A DNA stretch of 64,000 bases from Bhargavaea cecembensis DSE10. GTDB lineage: Bacteria > Bacillota > Bacilli > Bacillales_A > Planococcaceae. The first letter of the stretch is position 1, and every line of letters begins with the position of its first letter. The notes beneath the pieces are model-generated. The model searched no databases, was not told the DNA's origin, and saw nothing but the letters and a program-made list of their open reading frames with translations. The stretch spans positions 62,001-126,000 of the forward strand of contig NZ_AOFT01000002.1 in the NCBI RefSeq assembly GCF_000348905.1, written 5' to 3'. This document shows, one piece after another, positions 44,349 through 52,896 of the stretch. Both the position numbers and the translations under genes were made by a program.

Positions 44349-45028
44349 CATCGCACTGTACGCTGTTTTCGTATATATTGGTCCACACTCAGACTGTGCG
44401 CCTGTTTTACACGCTTGAGGGCAAACCACCATAAGAAGAGCATAAACGGGATCAGCAGGTACATTCTCATGCCGCCTGTCATGACAAGAGCATTATAGAC
44501 GAAGTGGAGACCGAATGCGGTAAAGAATGCCAGGAACAGCATCGGCTTCGTGCCGGACTCTTCTACGAACCTGGCGCGGCCCAGATAATAGCCCATGACT
44601 ACGCCGAACAGCGCATGGCTGGAGACGGGCAGCAGCGCACGGATCAGTGCCTCATCCATTCCGAAAGTCAGAAGGAAAAGGATGTTCTCGACAGTTGCAA
44701 AACCGAGCGATACTGATGCACCGAACAATATGCCGTCATAGGGATCCTCAAAATCCACATGACCGTATACGACAACAAGAAGGACGAGCCACTTGAAAAA
44801 CTCCTCCAGCCCGCTTGTGAACAGGACATTACTGACAAAGAGCGAGTCGAAAACCCCTTCCTCCTTAAACACATATTGAATGAAGAGGATTGGAAATGTC
44901 AGCATCATTCCATATATATAGGTCTGAAGCAGGCTCCGTGATGGCTCTTTATGGATCTGCTTGCGCAGGTAAAAGTAACTGAAAAGCGCGAGGCCCGGGG
45001 CGATCGCCACCGTCAGCAGCATAAACAA
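44348..45028 (-). CDS. prsW: Intramembrane site-1 protease PrsW
   Basis: In B. subtilis PrsW makes the first cut in the anti-sigma factor RsiW. The 226-aa protein has about seven to eight transmembrane helices and the glutamate-rich motif SGLEEFFKW, followed by the conserved helices SLGFATVENILFL, SSHALFGVVMGYYLG and LHFVYNALV. The frame opens upstream to 45064, but TTG 45028, after GGAGG, aligns exactly with the B. subtilis N-terminus (FMLLTVAIAPGLALFSYFYL is its first helix). An extended -10 (TGTTAAAAT) places the start point about 33 nt ahead. No rsiW is in this window. Confidence 0.93.
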   Translation of the reverse strand: MFMLLTVAIAPGLALFSYFYLRKQIHKEPSRSLLQTYIYGMMLTFPILFIQYVFKEEGVFDSLFVSNVLFTSGLEEFFKWLVLLVVVYGHVDFEDPYDGILFGASVSLGFATVENILFLLTFGMDEALIRALLPVSSHALFGVVMGYYLGRARFVEESGTKPMLFLAFFTAFGLHFVYNALVMTGGMRMYLLIPFMLFLWWFALKRVKQAHSLSVDQYIRKQRTVR

Positions 45029-45044
45029 GGGCGTCTCCCCCTCC

Positions 45045-45076
45045 TTGCGAACTACATCCATCATCCTATTTTAACA
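45045..45076. promoter_or_regulatory. Overlapping divergent promoters of prsW and ansA
   Basis: Plus strand, for ansA: TTGCGA (45045-45050), 16 bp, TATTTT (45067-45072). Minus strand, for prsW: extended -10 TGTTAAAAT (TAAAAT at 45068-45073). The two -10 boxes occupy the same bases, so firing should be mutually exclusive. Confidence 0.45.
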
Positions 45077-45103
45077 TGTCAGAATCTACCGGGAGGTACC
45101 AAA

Positions 45104-46078
45104 ATGACAAAAACCCTACTGCTGGTCCATACGGGGGGCACGATATCAATGACCACCGACGAACGGGGAGCCGTTACACCGGGACTGAGCAACCCGCTCC
45201 TCGGCGAAATCAACAAGCTCGGACTTGCTGACGAGATCATCGAGACCGAGGCCTTTAATCTGCCTTCCCCTCACATCACCCCTGCCCATATGCTGGAGCT
45301 GAAGAAACTGATTATGCGATTGCTCAGCGAACAGACAGCAGACGGGATCGTCATCACCCACGGCACGGACACGCTTGAAGAGACCGCCTACTTCCTGGAC
45401 CTGACTCTGGACCTGGAAATCCCCGTCGTCCTCACCGGCGCGATGAGAAGCGCCGATGAGATCGGTTCAGACGGCGTCCACAATGTTCTGTCTGCCATCC
45501 GGGTCGCCTCGGATGAAGGTTCACGCGGCAAAGGTGTCCTTGTCGTTCTGAATGATGAAATCCATACGGCCCAGAACGTGACCAAGACCCATACCTCAAA
45601 CGTATCTACATTCCAGAGTCCCCAGTACGGACCGATCGGCCTTGTGACAAACGGCCATATCCATTATCATCATGCCCCACTCCTCCGCACCCGCTTTCAT
45701 GTGGACGAGCTCGGCGGTCGGGTGGCACTCCTGAAAGTGTATGCGGGAATGGATTCCGAATTCCTTTTCCATGCGGCAGACGCAGGCTATGAAGGAATTG
45801 TTCTCGAAGGGCTCGGACAGGGAAATGTTCCGCCTTCACTCATGCCGGGAATTCAACGACTGCTGGATGATGAAATCCCTGTCGTGCTTGTTTCGAGATG
45901 CTTCAATGGAATCGCCCAGCCGGTGTACGGCTACGAGGGGGGCGGTAGGATGCTTCACGAAAAAGGGGTGATTTTCGCCCACGGGCTCAGCGGGCAGAAA
46001 GCCAGGATCCAGCTGCTCCTCGCCCTGTCGTCCGGCATCGGCCCCGAGCAGATTGCAGAATCGTTCAAGGGGCATTGA
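45104..46078 (+). CDS. ansA: L-asparaginase, type I (cytoplasmic)
   Basis: Hydrolyses asparagine to aspartate and ammonia. The 324-aa protein has both asparaginase signatures with their catalytic threonines: VHTGGTISMTTDE near the start and VITHGTDTLEETAYFL (~85-100), plus LTGAMRSADEIGSDG. No signal peptide, so it is cytoplasmic. ATG 45104 follows GGGAGG. It is one of the few plus-strand genes, diverging from prsW and converging on ypdA. A role in nitrogen recycling is inference. Confidence 0.94.
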   Translation: MTKTLLLVHTGGTISMTTDERGAVTPGLSNPLLGEINKLGLADEIIETEAFNLPSPHITPAHMLELKKLIMRLLSEQTADGIVITHGTDTLEETAYFLDLTLDLEIPVVLTGAMRSADEIGSDGVHNVLSAIRVASDEGSRGKGVLVVLNDEIHTAQNVTKTHTSNVSTFQSPQYGPIGLVTNGHIHYHHAPLLRTRFHVDELGGRVALLKVYAGMDSEFLFHAADAGYEGIVLEGLGQGNVPPSLMPGIQRLLDDEIPVVLVSRCFNGIAQPVYGYEGGGRMLHEKGVIFAHGLSGQKARIQLLLALSSGIGPEQIAESFKGH

Positions 46079-46147
46079 GGACCGCTCCATCACTCAAGAC
46101 AGAAAAAGGACTTAGTTTACATAAAACTATTATGTGAACGGAATAAA

Positions 46148-46198
46148 CAAAAGCCGGAGCTGATGGCGGGAAATTCCCGATTTCAGCTCCGGCTTTTC
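46148..46198. terminator. Bidirectional terminator between ansA and ypdA
   Basis: AAGCCGGAGCTGA (46151-46163) with TCAGCTCCGGCTT (46183-46195), T/A-rich on both outer sides, plus an inner GGGAA/TTCCC. It lies between convergent genes. Confidence 0.88.
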
Positions 46199-47167
46199 TT
46201 ACCTCACATATTCTATCGCTTTCTTTGCGATGAGACCTCCATGGAACCGTCCGTTTTCTATAAAGATCTCATTTGCGTTATTCCCCGCCGCAATGACACC
46301 GGCTATGAAGAGGCCGGGCACTGACGTTTCCATCGTCTCCGGATCAAAATGCGGCCGGCCGGTTTCCCCGTCGATCCCGATTCCCATGCTCCGCAGGAAG
46401 GTATGGTCCGGGTGATAGCCGGTCATGGCAAACACAAAATCATTGGGAACCGGAATGATCCGGCCCTCTTTATCCTCAAGCTCGACGGAGTCTCCGGTAA
46501 TCCGTACAGGCGCCGTGCCGAACCGCATATCGACCGACCCGTTCCGGACAAGTGCATCAAATTCCGGCAGCACCCACGGCTTGACGCTCGGAGAGTACTC
46601 CGTCCCGCGATAGGAGACCGTAACACGGGCACCGGCTTTGTTCAGCTCGATGGCGGCATCCACAGCCGAGTTTTTGCCGCCGATCACAAGTACATCCGTA
46701 TCGAAAAACGGATGCGCTTCCTTGAAATAATGGAAAACCTTCGGCAGGTTCTCCCCGGGGATACCCAGATAGTTCGGATTGTCATAATACCCCGTTGCTA
46801 CGACCGCGACAGGTGTCCGATAATAGCCCTTATCGGTTTTGATGTTAAATCCGCCTTCCGATTTTTCCACGTGTTCGACCCGTTCGAACCGATTGACCCG
46901 GAGCTGCTTTCTCCGCACGACTTCCCGGTAATAGACCAACGCTTCGTTTCGTTTCGGCTTCAGCCGTTCGGTGATGAAGGGGATATCGCCGACAGACAGC
47001 TTTTCACTTGAACTGAAAAATGTCTGGTGGGTCGGATAATGATAGATGGCATTGACGATGTTGCCTTTTTCGATGATGAGCGGACGGATGCCTTCATCCT
47101 GCAATGCGATGGCCGCAGCGATTCCGCATGGCCCTCCCCCAATAATGATTGCTTCTTCCTGAATCAT
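46199..47167 (-). CDS. ypdA: Bacillithiol disulfide reductase YpdA
   Basis: FAD/NADPH-dependent reductase of oxidised bacillithiol. The 322-aa protein has the FAD-binding AIIIGGGPCGIAAAIAL, with Cys13/14 next to the glycine motif as is typical of YpdA, and the NADPH-binding VLVIGGKNSAVDAAIEL. A second FAD motif (GLFIAGVIAAGNNANEIF) lies near the C-terminus. It lacks the CxxC pair of thioredoxin reductase, which supports YpdA over TrxB. ATG 47167 has GGAG about 10 bp ahead. The upstream ypbG is 15 bp away; bshA is in the same window. Confidence 0.95.
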   Translation of the reverse strand: MIQEEAIIIGGGPCGIAAAIALQDEGIRPLIIEKGNIVNAIYHYPTHQTFFSSSEKLSVGDIPFITERLKPKRNEALVYYREVVRRKQLRVNRFERVEHVEKSEGGFNIKTDKGYYRTPVAVVATGYYDNPNYLGIPGENLPKVFHYFKEAHPFFDTDVLVIGGKNSAVDAAIELNKAGARVTVSYRGTEYSPSVKPWVLPEFDALVRNGSVDMRFGTAPVRITGDSVELEDKEGRIIPVPNDFVFAMTGYHPDHTFLRSMGIGIDGETGRPHFDPETMETSVPGLFIAGVIAAGNNANEIFIENGRFHGGLIAKKAIEYVR

Positions 47168-47182
47168 TTTTACAACGCTCCA

Positions 47183-47959
47183 TTACTGTGCTTCTTTTTT
47201 TGCCCGCAGCCTGATTACATGGCTTTCTGCCGGGGCTCCTAGCCTGAGCGGAACGAGAGAAGTCCCGTAGCCGTTGCTCACGAGTTCCACCTTCCCATTA
47301 TCCGACCGGAAGCTGCCCTTTTCAAGCATCCCGAACCGCCCCAGCCTAATCTGGCCCCCGTGGGTATGACCGGCAATCCGGACTTCCGGGTCCCTAGACC
47401 CGAGCATATCGAACACACGCGGCGAGTGGGAGACGAAGATGACCGCATCCCCCTCCCTGACATTCCGGAACGCCTGATTGACATTGACATTGAAAGAAGA
47501 TGTATCATCCGTACCGACAAGCATCCAGCGGACGGGACCTGACATCAGTTCGTCTGATTCATTGTCAAGAACGGTTCCGCCTGCATCAGAGATGGCAGAA
47601 CGGATCAGGGCCTCACCGACTTCACGGTCATTGTTTCCCCATACATAGTATATCGGACCCAGCGCGGAAAGCCGGCTGATGTTCCTGCGGATGCGCGATT
47701 CCGGGACGCCGCCTTCCGCAAGGTCCCCGCCGATGATCACGGCATCAAACGGACCGCCAGCCTTCGCTATGAGTTTCTTGGATATACGGCGGCGGTGGAT
47801 ATCCGATATAAAAAAGATGTCAGGACCTTCCGCATCCTGATCCGTATGGATGACAGCCTCATGCTTCCTGAGCATCGCCAGCTTGGCGCTGGCATACATC
47901 GCGGCGAGCGCAGTGCCCGCCGCTGCCGCCAGAACGGCGGCAGCAGATTTTAATTCCAT
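47183..47959 (-). CDS. ypbG: Membrane-anchored metallophosphoesterase YpbG
   Basis: A calcineurin-type phosphoesterase of unknown substrate. The 258-aa protein has an N-terminal transmembrane segment (KSAAAVLAAAAGTALAAMY). The metal-binding blocks follow in order: FISDIHRRR, IIGGDLAEGG, VWGNNDRE, FVSHSPRVFD and RIAGHTHGGQIRLG. ATG 47959 has GGGAG 8 bp ahead and gives the B. subtilis length; starts at 48004 and 48037 are also open. It lies 15 bp before ypdA and is probably cotranscribed with it. Confidence 0.88.
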   Translation of the reverse strand: MELKSAAAVLAAAAGTALAAMYASAKLAMLRKHEAVIHTDQDAEGPDIFFISDIHRRRISKKLIAKAGGPFDAVIIGGDLAEGGVPESRIRRNISRLSALGPIYYVWGNNDREVGEALIRSAISDAGGTVLDNESDELMSGPVRWMLVGTDDTSSFNVNVNQAFRNVREGDAVIFVSHSPRVFDMLGSRDPEVRIAGHTHGGQIRLGRFGMLEKGSFRSDNGKVELVSNGYGTSLVPLRLGAPAESHVIRLRAKKEAQ

Positions 47960-48086
47960 TGCATCAACTCCCGTTTTTCGGGGGCTTTTGGACCCTTTCT
48001 TCATAAGACGCCCGCCTTGGCCTAAAGTATGCGCCAAAGCGGATTGCGCTTCACAGAAAGTGGGATCACGAAAAGATTTCCCGACA

Positions 48087-48136
48087 AAAAAGCAAACGGC
48101 AGCAGCTCGGGTCGCTCACCGGAGGCCGCTGCCGTC
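48087..48136 (-). terminator. Terminator after the CBS-ACT gene
   Basis: Minus strand ACGGCAGCGGC (48126-48136) with a matching arm GCTGCTGCCGT (48097-48107), then TTTGCTTTTTTG, 18 bp past the stop. Confidence 0.82.
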
Positions 48137-48153
48137 GCTATGAAATTCGTTTT

Positions 48154-48786
48154 TCAGTCTTCCTCATGGATGTGCAGCACGCGGAAACCGATTTTCTCAA
48201 GCTGCTTCAGGAATTGTCCCAGGTTGTCGTTTTGCTCGACTTTGAGGACAATCCGCCTGATCAGCTTGTCGGTCTCATCAAAGGTGATCAGGGAAATGAC
48301 GGACTCGTGGTATTTGTGGAGCAGTTCTCCGAGACGGGCGATCTGACCTTCCGTCTCCACCGAAGTGAACGTGATCCGCACACCCTTCCGGCTCATTCCG
48401 AATGCGCTTTTCACCTGGTTGACGATGTCCGGGCGCGTGACGATCCCAAGGAACCTGGGTCCATCGGTGACAGCGATAATCGGAAAATCGCTGATTTCAA
48501 CGAATGATTTCTCGAATACATCATCGAGGGTGAGCGTGATGTCCTTCCGGATGATGATGTCGTTAAGAGATGTTTCCGAAAGATAGGATTGCCGGTCCTT
48601 GCCGGAGTGGAAGTAAGCCTCATACGTCAGGTACTGGTTGATGATGCCCTTATACTCATCGCCATCCAGTACCGGCAGTGCATCAATGTCCTTTCGGCGT
48701 AGCAGCTCAAGAACGTTTTCGAGTGACTCGTTGATCTGGATGGTCACACATTTCTCTTTTGGAATCATGACGCTTCGTACAAACAT
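48154..48786 (-). CDS. CBS-CBS-ACT domain protein (AcuB-like architecture)
   Basis: A 210-aa cytoplasmic protein with two CBS motifs (residues ~7-60: CVTIQINESLENVLELLRR, DALPVLDGDEYKGIINQ; and ~78-130: VFEKSFVEISDFPIIAV, FLGIVTRPDIV). A C-terminal ACT-like half (VRITFTSVETEGQIARLGEL) follows. Such proteins usually sense adenine nucleotides or amino acids. AcuB of B. subtilis has the same order of domains but is not close enough for me to assign the name. Its own terminator suggests a single-gene transcript. Confidence 0.82.
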   Translation of the reverse strand: MFVRSVMIPKEKCVTIQINESLENVLELLRRKDIDALPVLDGDEYKGIINQYLTYEAYFHSGKDRQSYLSETSLNDIIIRKDITLTLDDVFEKSFVEISDFPIIAVTDGPRFLGIVTRPDIVNQVKSAFGMSRKGVRITFTSVETEGQIARLGELLHKYHESVISLITFDETDKLIRRIVLKVEQNDNLGQFLKQLEKIGFRVLHIHEED

Positions 48787-48872
48787 CGTCCCACCCCATC
48801 TTTTTGATATCTGTGTCCTGGATATTTTTATTCGGCAGGCGGACCGGTCATTCCTTTAATTATTCCGGCTGT

Positions 48873-49664
48873 TTAAGGGATGATTAGTGTTTGTCCGACG
48901 GAAATTTCATTGGAGGAAAGTCCGTTTGCGCGCTTGATCTTTTCGACGCCGTCACCTGAGCCGTAATAATTCACCGAAATGCGGTAAATTGTCTCTCCCG
49001 GCTGCACGGTGTGGGTACCGCGCTTGGCCTGTTGCTTTTCTTTTTCCTGCTCCTGCCGCTGCTTTTCAAGGCGCTGCTGTTCCTCGAGTTTTTTCTGCTC
49101 GGCAATCCGGGCCTGTTCTTCTTTGCGCTTTTGCTCCTCGAGCCGCTTCTGCTCTTCGAGTCGCTTTTGTTCCTCGAGTTTTTTCTGCTCCTCAAGTTTT
49201 TTCTGCTCTTCCAGCTTCCGCTGCTCTTCCAGGCGTTTTTGCTCCTCTTGCCGCTGCTTTTCCGCCTGTTTTTCCTCTTCCTGCTCATCTGCATCAGAAG
49301 CGGGAGCGCCTTCTGCCGGCGGCTCGGCATCTTCTCCGGCGATTGAAGTCTCGATCTCGAGGTTCTGCTCGAGTTCGGCCGCATTGCTGCTTTCCATCGG
49401 ATCGTAAAATTTATAAACATAGATAAATAGCGAAATCGGAATCAACATAAACAGAATCAGCAACGTGTTGATCAGCGTGCTTCCCTTGGGCCTGTTCTTT
49501 TTTCCGACTGCCTTGCCGGCCTTCTGCTTTTTCTTGGCTGACGGTTCCTTACGGCCGAACAGTTCAGCTCTTGTCATCGGCTTGTCCGAGGCGTCCGTAT
49601 CGTCTGTCACCGCGATTTCCTTGCGGTGCTGCTCGAACTTCTGCCTGAAGTCATCATTCGTCAT
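48873..49664 (-). CDS. ypbE: LysM-domain membrane protein YpbE with long charged coiled coil
   Basis: A ~263-aa protein. The basic cytoplasmic head (~1-60) is followed by one transmembrane helix ([18 protein letters not shown]), an acidic stretch, then ten hexapeptide units of the LEEQKK type (49053-49232). A C-terminal LysM domain ([20 protein letters not shown] to GQTLIIP) should bind peptidoglycan. It thus looks like a rod reaching from membrane to wall. Position next to recQ matches Bacillus ypbE. ATG 49664 has GGAGGGTG ahead; a promoter lies about 35 bp upstream of it. Confidence 0.88.
   Translation of the reverse strand: MTNDDFRQKFEQHRKEIAVTDDTDASDKPMTRAELFGRKEPSAKKKQKAGKAVGKKNRPKGSTLINTLLILFMLIPISLFIYVYKFYDPMESSNAAELEQNLEIETSIAGEDAEPPAEGAPASDADEQEEEKQAEKQRQEEQKRLEEQRKLEEQKKLEEQKKLEEQKRLEEQKRLEEQKRKEEQARIAEQKKLEEQQRLEKQRQEQEKEKQQAKRGTHTVQPGETIYRISVNYYGSGDGVEKIKRANGLSSNEISVGQTLIIP
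49053..49232 (-). repeat. Ten in-frame 18-bp repeats in ypbE
   Basis: Encodes ten successive six-residue units with consensus L-E-E-Q-K/R-K/R; the central units are nearly identical at DNA level (CTCGAGTTTTTTCTGCTC on the plus strand). Likely to vary in number between strains by slippage. Confidence 0.85.
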
Positions 49665-49698
49665 CGCCGTCACCCTCCAATAAAAGGTACGTACACAT

Positions 49699-49727
49699 AT
49701 TATGACGAAAGATGTCGGAAAAGTAAA
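49699..49727 (-). promoter_or_regulatory. Promoter of ypbE
   Basis: Minus strand TTTACT (49722-49727), 17 bp, CATAAT (49699-49704), in the gap between recQ and ypbE. Confidence 0.6.
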
Positions 49728-49741
49728 CGTTATTCACTGCT

Positions 49742-51202
49742 TTAAACTCCGAACAAACCGCTAATCCGTTTCCTCCAGTCAAGAAGACCGGGGGTGTTTT
49801 CGGCGGATGTCCTGGCGATTAATATTTGGGGAGGTTCAAGACCACATTCCGAACAGCAATGGGCCGGACGTACTGCCGGCGAGTAGCCGAACAGGCCCAT
49901 GGCCCTGGAACGGATGCAGCCCCGTCCTTCCGCAAACCGGACCATCGCGATAATTTCATTCCGCTTTCCTGCCGCAAGGCTTTCCATCTGGCTTGCGGCC
50001 TTTTCTGTTCCGAGTCTGCCCAGCCAATAGGAGACGACACGAATCGCGGTTTCTGAAAGACCCGCCCGCTCTCCCGCTTCCGCGATGTCCATGCCTTCCG
50101 CTGCACACCTGCCGATAAAGCGGACGGTTTCCGGTTCAGGCAGATCGTCCATTGCAATAAACGCCGCTGTATCGGCATCGCTTTCCGAATATAGGAGGGT
50201 GGACAAAGACTGCCCGCCATCCCTTCCTGCCCTGCCGATTTCCTGGATATACTGTGCCGCCGAAGGAGGCAGATGATCATGGATGATCCACCGGATATCG
50301 GGCTTGTTGATGCCCATGCCGAATGCATTCGTCGCGCAGATCCATTCCAGCTCCCCATTCAGGTACTGCTGCTGGACAAGGATTCGGTCTTCAGTCTCCA
50401 TTCCGGCATGAAAGGCGGCCGCACTGATCTGCCGGCTTCTCAGGAGGTCCGCAAGTTCTTCTGCCCGCTTCCTCGACTGGACATAGATGATTCCCGGCCC
50501 CTTCCAACGTGAGAGGTTTTCAAGAATCCATTCCGTTTTTTCCTCCCTGCCGTCAAGACCGATCAATTCCATTGCAATATTGGGCCGGTCCGGCGGGTGA
50601 ATAAACAGCTGCGGCTGCTTCATCAGAAGGTAGTCCGCGATATCCCGGATGGCCTTTTCCGAGGCAGTCGCCGTCAATGCCAGGACAGGGGGCCTGTTCT
50701 CCAATGCCTCGAGCCATTCCCTCAGCCTGAGATAGTCCGGCCGGAAGTCAAAGCCCCATTGGGAGATGCAATGCGCTTCGTCCGCCACGATATAGGCAAG
50801 CTTAAGCTGTTTGATCCGACCGGAGATATAAGGCTGGATCAGCATCTCCGGGGAGATAAAGAGATATCGGTACCTCCCAAGATTGGCCAGCACATCAGAC
50901 CTCTCCTTTGGAGCCAGGAACGAGTTCAATGCCGCCACCCGCTTTTCGCCCTTCATCTTCAGCTGGGCGACCTGGTCCTCCATCAGCGACAGGAGAGGGG
51001 ACACGATCAGTACCGTCCCTCCCAGAGCGTGGACGGGAAGCTGGTAGCACAATGACTTGCCGGCACCGGTCGGCAAAACGGCGATTGTGTCATGGCCGCA
51101 AATCACCGAGCGGATCACCTCTTCCTGGCCTTCACGGAATTCATCAAAGCCCGTGACCTGTTTTAGCAGGCTGTCCAGGTTTTCCGGGATCGTCATATCC
51201 AT
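49742..51202 (-). CDS. recQ: RecQ-family ATP-dependent DNA helicase
   Basis: 3'-5' helicase of recombination and fork repair. The 486-aa protein has motif 0 (FDEFREGQEEVI), Walker A (PTGAGKSLCYQLP), the DEAH box and aromatic loop (VADEAHCISQWGFDFRPDY), and motif VI (QEIGRAGRDG). The C-terminal part has a shortened zinc-binding region (CIRSRAMGLFGY, CCSECG) and no HRDC domain, like the short RecS of B. subtilis. ATG 51202 has AAAGGAGG 8-9 bp ahead. It overlaps the end of ypbB by 59 bp. Confidence 0.93.
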   Translation of the reverse strand: MDMTIPENLDSLLKQVTGFDEFREGQEEVIRSVICGHDTIAVLPTGAGKSLCYQLPVHALGGTVLIVSPLLSLMEDQVAQLKMKGEKRVAALNSFLAPKERSDVLANLGRYRYLFISPEMLIQPYISGRIKQLKLAYIVADEAHCISQWGFDFRPDYLRLREWLEALENRPPVLALTATASEKAIRDIADYLLMKQPQLFIHPPDRPNIAMELIGLDGREEKTEWILENLSRWKGPGIIYVQSRKRAEELADLLRSRQISAAAFHAGMETEDRILVQQQYLNGELEWICATNAFGMGINKPDIRWIIHDHLPPSAAQYIQEIGRAGRDGGQSLSTLLYSESDADTAAFIAMDDLPEPETVRFIGRCAAEGMDIAEAGERAGLSETAIRVVSYWLGRLGTEKAASQMESLAAGKRNEIIAMVRFAEGRGCIRSRAMGLFGYSPAVRPAHCCSECGLEPPQILIARTSAENTPGLLDWRKRISGLFGV

Positions 51203-52235
51203 CTTGACCGTCCTCCTTTCCGAGCCGGGCGAGGATCAGGCGCAGCTGAAAATAGCTGAGTCCCGGAAACGATTTTTTCAGAACGCTCAGTTTGCGGGTG
51301 GCCAGGCGGTCCGCTTCGTTTCTGACGGCCTCGATGTCCTCCGGCGCTGCAAATTTCCGCAACGGAAATGTCGGATCGTTGATTGCAATCTCAACAAAAT
51401 GGTCTTCAATTGTACTCATTTTCAGGTTTCTGCGCTGCGCGATTTCGGGCATTCCCATCCCGGCGCGGTACAGCTCGTCCGTTTTTTTCGCGGAATCTGT
51501 CAGCGGACTTTCCGCCCGCACTCCCCGTGATAGTGCAGAAAGGATCGGAGTCGGGTTATCGGCAATCGCATCAAGCCAGATATGGAGGCTTTCCACCCAT
51601 TCCACCTTCAGGTCCATTTCGGACATGCCGGTCAGTCCGGAAAGCTGATGCCAGGTCATGCCGGACATGCCCTTTCCCGTCAGTCGGGCGGCAAAACGGG
51701 AAAGACGGTCATCCTCCATTCCGGTGGATTCCAGTCCTTCACAGATCTCCAGTGCTATTTCCACGGGTTTCCGTCCTCTCAGGACAGTCCCGAACAAATT
51801 CCTCACGTCTCTCTGGACAGCCGGATCGGCGGATACCGGCATGAACATGCGGTCCCCCGCAGACACATGGGAAACCGTCTGGATGGTGAGGGCGAGCCTT
51901 GCAAAAAACACCTGTTCCATGCCCCTGTATACCCAGCCGTTCAGCCGGACCGGCCCAAGCGAGGAGGCCCTCTTTCTTCCATCCGCTGTAAGAAAAACGG
52001 TCCCATCCTCTTTTTCAGCGATCAGGCCCGATGCCATGAGACGCTGATAGCACCGGTTAAAATCATTTGCATGCAAAGAAGGCAGCATCCCGAAAAATGG
52101 GTGCAGCCTGTAATACTCCGTATCCTGCAGCGTCTGGCCCGACCGCTTCCCCTTCATCAGGTGGAAGGCGGCGTGCTTGTAGCGCTCGCCGTCCAGACGG
52201 CTGATGATGTTCAATAAAATGTCATCGAAGCTCAT
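51144..52235 (-). CDS. ypbB: Helix-turn-helix protein YpbB
   Basis: A 363-aa cytoplasmic protein, always found just before the short recQ in Bacillus. Its C-terminal part has a predicted DNA-binding helix-turn-helix (YRAGMGMPEIAQRRNLKMSTIEDHF, cited in part), similar to the domain found at the end of some RecQ helicases. The N-terminal two thirds are unassigned. The 59-bp overlap and the split of a RecQ-like tail suggest that YpbB supplies the missing C-terminal module to RecQ in trans; this is inference. It diverges from fer. Confidence 0.85.
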   Translation of the reverse strand: MSFDDILLNIISRLDGERYKHAAFHLMKGKRSGQTLQDTEYYRLHPFFGMLPSLHANDFNRCYQRLMASGLIAEKEDGTVFLTADGRKRASSLGPVRLNGWVYRGMEQVFFARLALTIQTVSHVSAGDRMFMPVSADPAVQRDVRNLFGTVLRGRKPVEIALEICEGLESTGMEDDRLSRFAARLTGKGMSGMTWHQLSGLTGMSEMDLKVEWVESLHIWLDAIADNPTPILSALSRGVRAESPLTDSAKKTDELYRAGMGMPEIAQRRNLKMSTIEDHFVEIAINDPTFPLRKFAAPEDIEAVRNEADRLATRKLSVLKKSFPGLSYFQLRLILARLGKEDGQDGYDDPGKPGQPAKTGHGL

Positions 52236-52257
52236 GGCACGCCTCCGCGGGATAAAG

Positions 52258-52266
52258 TGTTATCAT
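52258..52266 (+). promoter_or_regulatory. Extended -10 promoter of fer
   Basis: Plus strand TGTTATCAT (TATCAT at 52261-52266), no clear -35. The leader to fer is about 63 nt. Confidence 0.5.
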
Positions 52267-52317
52267 TAGTAGTGATGCAAAACCGGTTCTGCCAATGCGG
52301 AACTCGAGATTCATTGA

Positions 52318-52587
<270 letters not shown>

Positions 52588-52606
52588 CCCGAACATCCCG
52601 TCAGGA

Positions 52607-52657
52607 CTGCAGATAAAGTGAGCAGATTGCTCCTTTGTCTGCAGTTTTTCTTTTCCG
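52607..52657 (+). terminator. Terminator after fer
   Basis: CTGCAGA...TCTGCAG with inner AAAG/CTTT and GAGCA/TGCTC pairing (52607-52644), then TTTTTCTTTT. The rest of the fer-ribU gap (to 52825) shows no supported gene; it includes a small CCGTG/CACGG hairpin near 52801-52819. Confidence 0.88.
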
Positions 52658-52825
52658 GAATACTCCGGTGGCAGCCCCCACTTTTCGACGCAAGCTTCTC
52701 GGATTCATACGTAAACTTATCCAAATCTTCACTCATGCCCCTTTACTGTCCCAATTCATTGGAGGACTTCTGCGCATTACTGGCGCCGGGCTTTAATATT
52801 CCGTGAAGAATCACCACGGTTACAG

Positions 52826-52860
52826 AAAGGGACCGGTCCGGTTTTACCCGAATCGGTCCC
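52826..52860 (-). terminator. Probable terminator after ribU
   Basis: Minus strand GGGACCG (52854-52860) pairing with CGGTCCC (52829-52835), then TTTCTG, about 37 bp past ribU. The T tract is short. Confidence 0.65.
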
Positions 52861-52896
52861 TGAATAGGTATAGTGGATGCTGGCCGCCCCGGGGAA

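Noticed and set aside
49011-49420. Long frames on both strands over the ypbE repeat region
   Set aside because: They arise from the repetitive 18-bp units being open in several frames; only the LysM-containing frame has a membrane segment, start signals and a known family.
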